From the NCBI RefSeq assembly GCF_023230885.1, contig NZ_JALNWM010000146.1, positions 1-8,680 of the forward strand: 8,680 bases of DNA, given 5' to 3'. Made by a program: the position numbers and the translations under genes. The notes under the pieces are model-generated. The model made no database searches. It was not told the DNA's origin and worked only from the letters and a program-made list of their open reading frames with translations. Numbering within the stretch: the stretch's first letter is position 1; each line of letters starts with the position of its first letter. Positions 4,733 to 8,680 of this stretch are shown piece after piece. Origin of the DNA: Desulfocurvus sp. Lineage in GTDB: Bacteria; Desulfobacterota; Desulfovibrionia; Desulfovibrionales; Desulfovibrionaceae.

Positions 4733-6049
4733 ATGGCTCTGTTCACCAAACAAGAGGCCCTGGACTATCATTCCAAGGGCCGCAAGGGCAAAATCGAGGT
4801 CATTCCCGTCAAGCCCTGCCGCACGCAAAAGCAGCTCTCCATGGCCTATTCGCCCGGCGTGGCCCACTCCTGCCTCGAAATCGCCGCCGATCCCGCCAAG
4901 TCTTTCGAATACACCGCCCGGGGCAACCTGGTGGCCGTTGTTTCCAACGGCACGGCCGTCCTTGGCCTGGGCAACATCGGCGCCGCCGCCGGCAAGCCCG
5001 TCATGGAAGGCAAGGGCGTCCTCTTCAAGAGCTTCGCCGACATCGATGTCTACGACATCAACCTCGACACCACCGACCCCGACGCCCTCATCGCCGCGGT
5101 AAAAATGATGGAGCCGACCTTCGGCGGCATCAATCTCGAAGACATCAAGGCCCCCGAGTGCTTCTACATCGAGGAGCAGCTCAAGAAGCAAATGAACATC
5201 CCCGTGTTCCACGACGACCAGCACGGCACGGCCATCATCTCCGGCGCGGGCATCATCAACGCCCTGGAAATCTCGGGCAAGCGGATCGAGGACCTGAAGC
5301 TCGTGGTCTCCGGCGCGGGCGCCTCGGCCATCGCCTGCACCAAGTTCTACGTCGCCATGGGCATCCGCCCCGAGAACGTCTTCATGTTCGACTCGCGCGG
5401 GCTCATCCACAAGGGCCGGGGCAAGCTCACCCCCGAGAAGGCCCTCTTCGCCCAGGACAAGGACCACGGCTCCATCGGCGACTGCATGAAGGGCGCGGAC
5501 ATGTTCCTGGGCCTGTCCGTCAAGGGCGCCATCAACCCGGACATGGTCCGCAGCATGAACAAGAACCCCATCATCTTCGCCTGCGCCAACCCCGACCCCG
5601 AAATCACCTACACCGAGGCCAAGGACGCCCGCCCCGAAGCCATCATGGGCACCGGCCGCTCGGACTACCCCAACCAGATCAACAACGTCCTGGGCTTCCC
5701 CTTCATCTTCCGCGGCGCCCTGGACACCCGCGCCACCGAGATCAACGAGCAGATGAAGCTCGCCGCCGCCCAGGCCCTGGCCGCCCTGGCCAAGCAGCCC
5801 GTGCCCGACGACATCTGCGCCATCTACGGCCGCAAGCTGGAGTTCGGCGTGGACTACGTCATCCCCAGCCCCTTCGACCCGCGCGTCCTGGAGTGGGAGG
5901 CCGCCGCCGTGGCCCAGGCCGCCATGGACACCGGCGTGGCCACCATCCAGCTGGACATCGAGGAATACAAGAAATCCCTGCGCGCCCGGCTGACCGAGGC
6001 CAAGCGCCGCGTCGCCCTGGTGGTGGATTCCTACGGCCTGGACTTCTAG
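4733..6049 (+). CDS. Malic enzyme, short single-domain form (oxaloacetate-decarboxylating malate dehydrogenase)
   Basis: This 438-residue cytoplasmic enzyme oxidatively decarboxylates malate to pyruvate and CO2 with NAD or NADP, or runs the reverse carboxylation, linking the C4 acids to pyruvate. The N-terminal malic domain has AYSPGVA (38-44, catalytic Tyr39), NGTAVLGLGNIG (72-83), GKPVMEGKGVLFK (87-99, catalytic Lys94), GGINLEDIKAPECFYIE (131-147) and VFHDDQHGTA (158-167); Glu136, Asp137 and Asp162 are the expected divalent-metal ligands. The NAD-binding domain has SGAGASAIA (193-201), ANPDPEI (285-291) and the NQINNVLGFPFIFRGALD block (314-331). There is no C-terminal phosphotransacetylase-like domain as in the roughly 760-residue MaeB enzymes, so it is the short type. 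All expected active-site residues are present. The ATG at 4733 has GGAGG seven bases upstream; the frame is open back to 4610 but that extension is unsupported. Cofactor choice cannot be settled from the sequence. A strong hairpin follows, so it is probably monocistronic. Confidence 0.96.
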   Translation: MALFTKQEALDYHSKGRKGKIEVIPVKPCRTQKQLSMAYSPGVAHSCLEIAADPAKSFEYTARGNLVAVVSNGTAVLGLGNIGAAAGKPVMEGKGVLFKSFADIDVYDINLDTTDPDALIAAVKMMEPTFGGINLEDIKAPECFYIEEQLKKQMNIPVFHDDQHGTAIISGAGIINALEISGKRIEDLKLVVSGAGASAIACTKFYVAMGIRPENVFMFDSRGLIHKGRGKLTPEKALFAQDKDHGSIGDCMKGADMFLGLSVKGAINPDMVRSMNKNPIIFACANPDPEITYTEAKDARPEAIMGTGRSDYPNQINNVLGFPFIFRGALDTRATEINEQMKLAAAQALAALAKQPVPDDICAIYGRKLEFGVDYVIPSPFDPRVLEWEAAAVAQAAMDTGVATIQLDIEEYKKSLRARLTEAKRRVALVVDSYGLDF

Positions 6050-6093
6050 CCCCGGCCCGACCCTGCGGCGCCCCGTCGCCCGCGCGTGCTTCC

Positions 6094-6122
6094 GGGCCGC
6101 CTCCCTGCGTGGGGGGCGGCCC
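6094..6122 (+). terminator. Perfect 12-bp hairpin after malic enzyme
   Basis: GGGCCGCCTCCC (6094-6105) pairs with GGGGGGCGGCCC (6111-6122) with one T/G wobble and a 5-base loop TGCGT. It starts 45 bases after the malic enzyme stop. Only TT follows, so the U-tract is poor, but stem strength and placement favour a transcription end. Confidence 0.65.
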
Positions 6123-6665
6123 TTCGCGTGGCGCGGGCAACCGCGCGGGGCGGGAAGGCCAGCGGCCAAGCGCGGGGCGGCTGCCGCTGCGCCTCGGCCA
6201 TTGCCCGCAGCGTGCCCCCCTGCCCGCGCACCGGGGGCGCCCTCCCGCGCGGGGCGTGCCGGCGGCGCTGGCCGCGCGTCGGCCGCGCGCGGGCGGAAGG
6301 GCCAGGCCAGCTGCACCCGAGCAATCCGCCGCCGCGCGCGGACGTGAGGGACCGGAGTGCCCCCCCGGAACAAACGTCCGAAGGCCGCCAGCCGCATCGC
6401 GGCAGGAGGAACGGCCCCGGACGGGCGGACCTGGCCCGGGCTCCGTGCGGGGGGCCCGGACGGGCGGACCTGGCCCGGGCTCCGCGCGGGGGGCCTCCCG
6501 GCTCACGGCCCGGCCACGCCGCCACGCCCCGGGCGGCCCGGACGGGCGGGCGGAATTTCCCCTTGCAACGGGGGCGGCGGCGGGAGCAGGATTCCACAAG
6601 ACGGGCGCCCGAAACCGTGGCATGCGCAATGCACAAGCCGGGGCCGCGGCCCCGCCGGAGAACGC
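6123..6665. other. GC-rich spacer before the AraC-type gene, no gene found
   Basis: About 540 bp without a believable gene. Translations in all open frames on both strands are Arg/Gly/Pro/Ala-rich and motif-free, including the upstream extension of the AraC frame from 6357. The stretch holds a 39-bp direct repeat (6416-6493), a 7-bp inverted repeat CGGACGT/ACGTCCG (6339-6345 and 6374-6380) and an imperfect TTGCAA-centred dyad (6559-6572). I see no convincing promoter, tRNA or IS end. Confidence 0.55.
6416..6493. repeat. Two near-identical 39-bp direct repeats
   Basis: Copy one (6416-6454) and copy two (6455-6493) are directly adjacent and differ at one position (T6445 versus C6484). Each begins CCCGGACGGGCGG and contains the palindrome GCCCGGGC. 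A third partial copy of the first 13 bases occurs at 6537-6549. The period is a multiple of three, so one frame reads a perfect 13-residue repeat (PDGRTWPGLRAGG), but I do not think it is translated. The repeats lie about 170-250 bp before the AraC-type start and could be a regulator site or a slippage product. Confidence 0.85.
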
Positions 6666-7583
6666 ATGACCCGACCCGCCGCATCACCGCAGCAGCCGCA
6701 AGGCCCGGGCCCGGCCCCCCAGGGCGGATCCGCGCAGCCGCACGCCGCGCCCGTGGCCCCGGCAGAGGCCGCTGTACTGCTGCGACCGCCGGGGCTGCCC
6801 GGGGTGGAGCTGCTGCACGCCCGCGGCCTGCGCCAGCGCTTCGCCCGCCACTTCCACCGCCGCTACGCCGTTGGCGTGGTCGAGCATGGCGCCCTGGCCT
6901 TCCGCTTCCTGGGCCGGAGCAACCTGGCCCTGCCGGGCAGCGTGAACCTGACCACCCCCGGGGAGGTCCACGACGGGCACCCCGGCTCCGGCCCGGGCTG
7001 GAGCTACCGCATGTTCTACCTCGACCCCGGGCTGGTCCGCAGTGCCGCGGCCCAGGCCGCCGGGCGCCCCGTGCCCGCCCCGGACTTCGCCTCCGGGGTT
7101 CTGGACGACCCGGGGCTGGCCGCCGAGATTCAGGCCGTCCACCGCCTGCTCATGGACCCCGGCGCCCCGCTGCTGGCCCGCCAGGGCCGCCTCGGGGCCA
7201 TGCTCGCCCTGTGGATCGCCCGCCACGCCGAGGCCGCCCGGCCCCTGCCCCGGGCCGGACGCGAGCCCCGCGCCGTGGCCCGCGCGCGCGACTGGCTGGA
7301 CGCCCACTGCCGCGAGGATGTCTCCCTGGACGCGCTGGCCCGCGTGGCCGGGCTCTCGCCCTTCCACCTGACGCGCTGCTTCACCGCCGCCCTTGGCCTG
7401 CCGCCCCACGCCTACCTGCTGGGCGCGCGCGTGCATCTGGCCAAGGCCCTGCTCGCCGGGCCCATGCGCCTGGCCGACATCGCCGCCGAGGTCGGCTTCA
7501 GCGACCAGCCCCACTTCACCCACGCCTTCCGGCGCCTGACCGGCCTCACCCCCGGGCGCTACCGCAAGTTCCTGCAAACCTAG
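6666..7583 (+). CDS. AraC-family transcriptional regulator
   Basis: This 305-residue protein should bind DNA and activate or repress a nearby promoter in response to a small ligand. Residues 1-35 are a Pro/Gln/Ala-rich lead. Residues about 56-125 match the AraC-type sensor (cupin) domain: FARHFHRRYAVGVVEHG (59-75), then PGSVNLTTPGEVHDG (90-104) and GWSYRMFYLDP (111-121), the pattern of ligand-binding AraC regulators. Residues about 202-303 are the DNA-binding domain with two helix-turn-helix units: DVSLDALARVAGLSPFHLTRCF (218-239) and MRLADIAAEVGFSDQPHFTHAF (267-288), ending in the typical TGLTPGRYRKF (292-302). Length is normal. The start at 6666 has GGAG five bases upstream; a longer frame open from 6357 would add a low-complexity repeat-containing stretch and is rejected. 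The 73-bp gap to the transporter gene suggests the transporter is its target. The ligand is unknown. Confidence 0.93.
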   Translation: MTRPAASPQQPQGPGPAPQGGSAQPHAAPVAPAEAAVLLRPPGLPGVELLHARGLRQRFARHFHRRYAVGVVEHGALAFRFLGRSNLALPGSVNLTTPGEVHDGHPGSGPGWSYRMFYLDPGLVRSAAAQAAGRPVPAPDFASGVLDDPGLAAEIQAVHRLLMDPGAPLLARQGRLGAMLALWIARHAEAARPLPRAGREPRAVARARDWLDAHCREDVSLDALARVAGLSPFHLTRCFTAALGLPPHAYLLGARVHLAKALLAGPMRLADIAAEVGFSDQPHFTHAFRRLTGLTPGRYRKFLQT

Positions 7584-7589
7584 ACCCGG

Positions 7590-7609
7590 CGCAGGGGCTA
7601 TCACCTGCG
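7590..7609. promoter_or_regulatory. Inverted repeat between regulator and transporter
   Basis: CGCAGG and CCTGCG form a perfect 6-bp inverted repeat around GGCTATCA, starting 7 bases after the regulator stop and 48 bases before the transporter ATG. It could be an operator for the AraC-type protein, although that family often uses direct repeats, or a weak internal terminator without a T-tract. Confidence 0.3.
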
Positions 7610-7656
7610 GGCCAGGGCGGAGCATCCCGCGCCGCCCGCCGCAGACCGGAGGCCCC

Positions 7657-8628
7657 ATGCCCAGACGCCCGCCCGCCGCCCCGGAGCCCGGACTCCCGGA
7701 CGCGCCCCGCCCTGTTCCCGCCCCGGCGCCCAGCGCCGCCACCGCCAACGCCGGGCCGCCCCTGGGCGCCTGCCTCTGCCTGGCCCTGGCCATGGCCATC
7801 GTCGGCAGCTCCGTGGTGGCGGGCAAGCTTCTCGTCGCGGAACTGCCTGTGCAACTGGCCTCGGCCCTGCGCTTCGCCTGCGCGGCGCTGGTGCTCGTGC
7901 CGCTGCTGCTGCTGCGCGAGGGCTGGCCGCGCGTGTCCGCCCGCAGCCTCGCGGTGATGCTGGCCCAGGCGGCCTGCGGCGGGCTGCTGTTCAACGTCCT
8001 GCTGCTCCAGGGCCTGCGCGCCACCAGCGCCGGGGCGGCGGGCATCATCACCAGCACCACCCCGGCGGCAATGGCCTGCACGGCCTTTGTGCTCCTGGGC
8101 GAGCGGCCCGCGCGCCGGACCCTGGCGGGGGTGGCGCTGTCCGTTGCCGGGCTGGCGGCCGTCAACCTCCAGGGCATGGCGCAGAACGCGGGCGGCGCGG
8201 CCCTGGGCGGCAACCTGCTGGTGCTCGGGGCGGTGCTGGCCGAGTCGCTCTTCCTGCTGTTGCGCAAGGCCGTGCCCGAGCCCCTCTCGCCCCTGGCGGT
8301 GTCCACGCTGATGACGGTTTTCGGGCTGGGTCTGTTCGCCCCCGGGGCGCTGGCACAGGCGCGGGGCTTCGATTTCGCGGCGCTGGACGCCACCTCGTGG
8401 GCCGTGGTGGCCTATTACGGGCTGGTGGTCACCGTGGCGGCCTACCTGCTCTGGTTCCGGGGGGTGACCCGCGTGGGCGCGGGCACGGCGGGAGTGTTCA
8501 CGGCGGTGATGCCCGTTAGCGCCGTGGGCCTGTCGGCCCTGGTCCTGGGCGAGGCTCCGGGCCCGGGGCATCTGGCCGGGGCGGGGCTGGTGCTGGCGGG
8601 CATCTGGTGCATCTGCCGCCGGGGTTGA
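7657..8628 (+). CDS. DMT-superfamily (EamA) transporter, ten predicted membrane helices
   Basis: This 323-residue inner-membrane protein belongs to the drug/metabolite transporter type, whose members mostly export amino acids, other metabolites or drugs. Ten hydrophobic segments can be read at about 36-58, 66-86, 97-117, 123-147, 154-172, 183-202, 210-230, 246-267, 275-297 and 302-320, giving two five-helix EamA halves (about 37-171 and 184-320). Typical marks are the first-half TSAGAAGIITSTTPAAMACTAFVLLGERP (123-151) and its second-half counterpart VGAGTAGVFTAVMPVSAVGLSALVLGEAP (273-301), each ending in a helix with a LGE motif. Residues 1-35 are a Pro/Ala-rich cytoplasmic lead. The ATG at 7657 has GGAGG four bases upstream and there is no other methionine before helix one, so this start is likely right. 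It follows the AraC-type gene by 73 bp on the same strand. The substrate cannot be predicted. Confidence 0.94.
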   Translation: MPRRPPAAPEPGLPDAPRPVPAPAPSAATANAGPPLGACLCLALAMAIVGSSVVAGKLLVAELPVQLASALRFACAALVLVPLLLLREGWPRVSARSLAVMLAQAACGGLLFNVLLLQGLRATSAGAAGIITSTTPAAMACTAFVLLGERPARRTLAGVALSVAGLAAVNLQGMAQNAGGAALGGNLLVLGAVLAESLFLLLRKAVPEPLSPLAVSTLMTVFGLGLFAPGALAQARGFDFAALDATSWAVVAYYGLVVTVAAYLLWFRGVTRVGAGTAGVFTAVMPVSAVGLSALVLGEAPGPGHLAGAGLVLAGIWCICRRG

Positions 8629-8680
8629 GGGAGGCGGGCAGCGCCGCGCGAGCCGCACCCCCGGCGCCGCGCCCGCGAAA
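8629..8680. other. Right-edge sequence, nothing identified
   Basis: The 52 bases after the transporter stop are GC-rich. They contain short G/C runs that could pair (for example GCGCCGCGC and GGCGCCGCGC) but no clear terminator with a T-tract and no gene start before the window ends. Confidence 0.4.

Noticed and set aside
4369..4749. Minus-strand open frame across the divergent intergenic region
   Set aside because: It overlaps the starts of two well-supported genes and its translation shows no family motif.
4652..6397. Long minus-strand open frame of 581 residues opposite malic enzyme
   Set aside because: It is the antisense shadow of a strongly conserved enzyme; the Gly/Val/Asp/His-rich translation is typical of such shadows.
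6357..6665. N-terminal extension of the AraC-type protein from an ATG at 6357
   Set aside because: The added 103 residues are low complexity and contain the 39-bp repeats; the ATG at 6666 has GGAG at the right distance and gives a normal family length.
6046..6687. Minus-strand open frame of 213 residues in the spacer before the AraC-type gene
   Set aside because: Arg/Gly/Pro/Ala low complexity, no ribosome binding site, crosses the terminator-like hairpin after malic enzyme.
6684..8393. Minus-strand open frame of 569 residues opposite the AraC and EamA genes
   Set aside because: Both plus-strand genes have clear domains and ribosome binding sites; the opposite frame has none.

Overview
The window is very GC-rich (by eye about 70%), with C- or G-ending codons throughout the coding parts. 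A short single-domain malic enzyme, a GT9 heptosyltransferase and a pair of small helical proteins that look like a flagellar chaperone and its partner fit a high-GC deltaproteobacterium of the Desulfovibrio type. That placement is an inference from style and gene content; no marker gene is present.

Layout. Positions 1-681 hold no convincing gene. Most of this stretch is a degenerate tandem array of about 21 units of 18-19 bp (220-608) that contains a larger internal duplication. A minus-strand block follows. In transcription order it has a long GT9 glycosyltransferase (4406-2844), an unrecognised 202-residue protein (2778-2170), a 118-residue helical FliT/FlgN-like protein (2167-1811), a strong hairpin (1739-1701) and an RluA-type pseudouridine synthase (1650-682). 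A 326-bp divergent intergenic region (4407-4732) separates this block from plus-strand genes. These are malic enzyme (4733-6049) with a good terminator-like hairpin after it, a 616-bp gene-free GC-rich spacer with a 39-bp tandem repeat, an AraC-family regulator (6666-7583) and a DMT/EamA exporter-type membrane protein (7657-8628).

How the genes may work together. The two small minus-strand genes are 2 bp apart and almost certainly co-translated. If the 118-residue protein is a flagellar chaperone, the glycosyltransferase just upstream could act on flagellin or another surface structure rather than on the LPS core, but nothing in the window proves this. The malic enzyme links malate and pyruvate and looks monocistronic. 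The AraC and EamA genes are 73 bp apart on the same strand and look like a regulator/transporter pair with an unknown ligand.

I found no complete new defence, mobile or RNA-based system. The most unusual elements are the 18/19-bp repeat array with its higher-order duplication, the roughly 170-residue C-terminal extension on the glycosyltransferase, and the unrecognised 202-residue protein.
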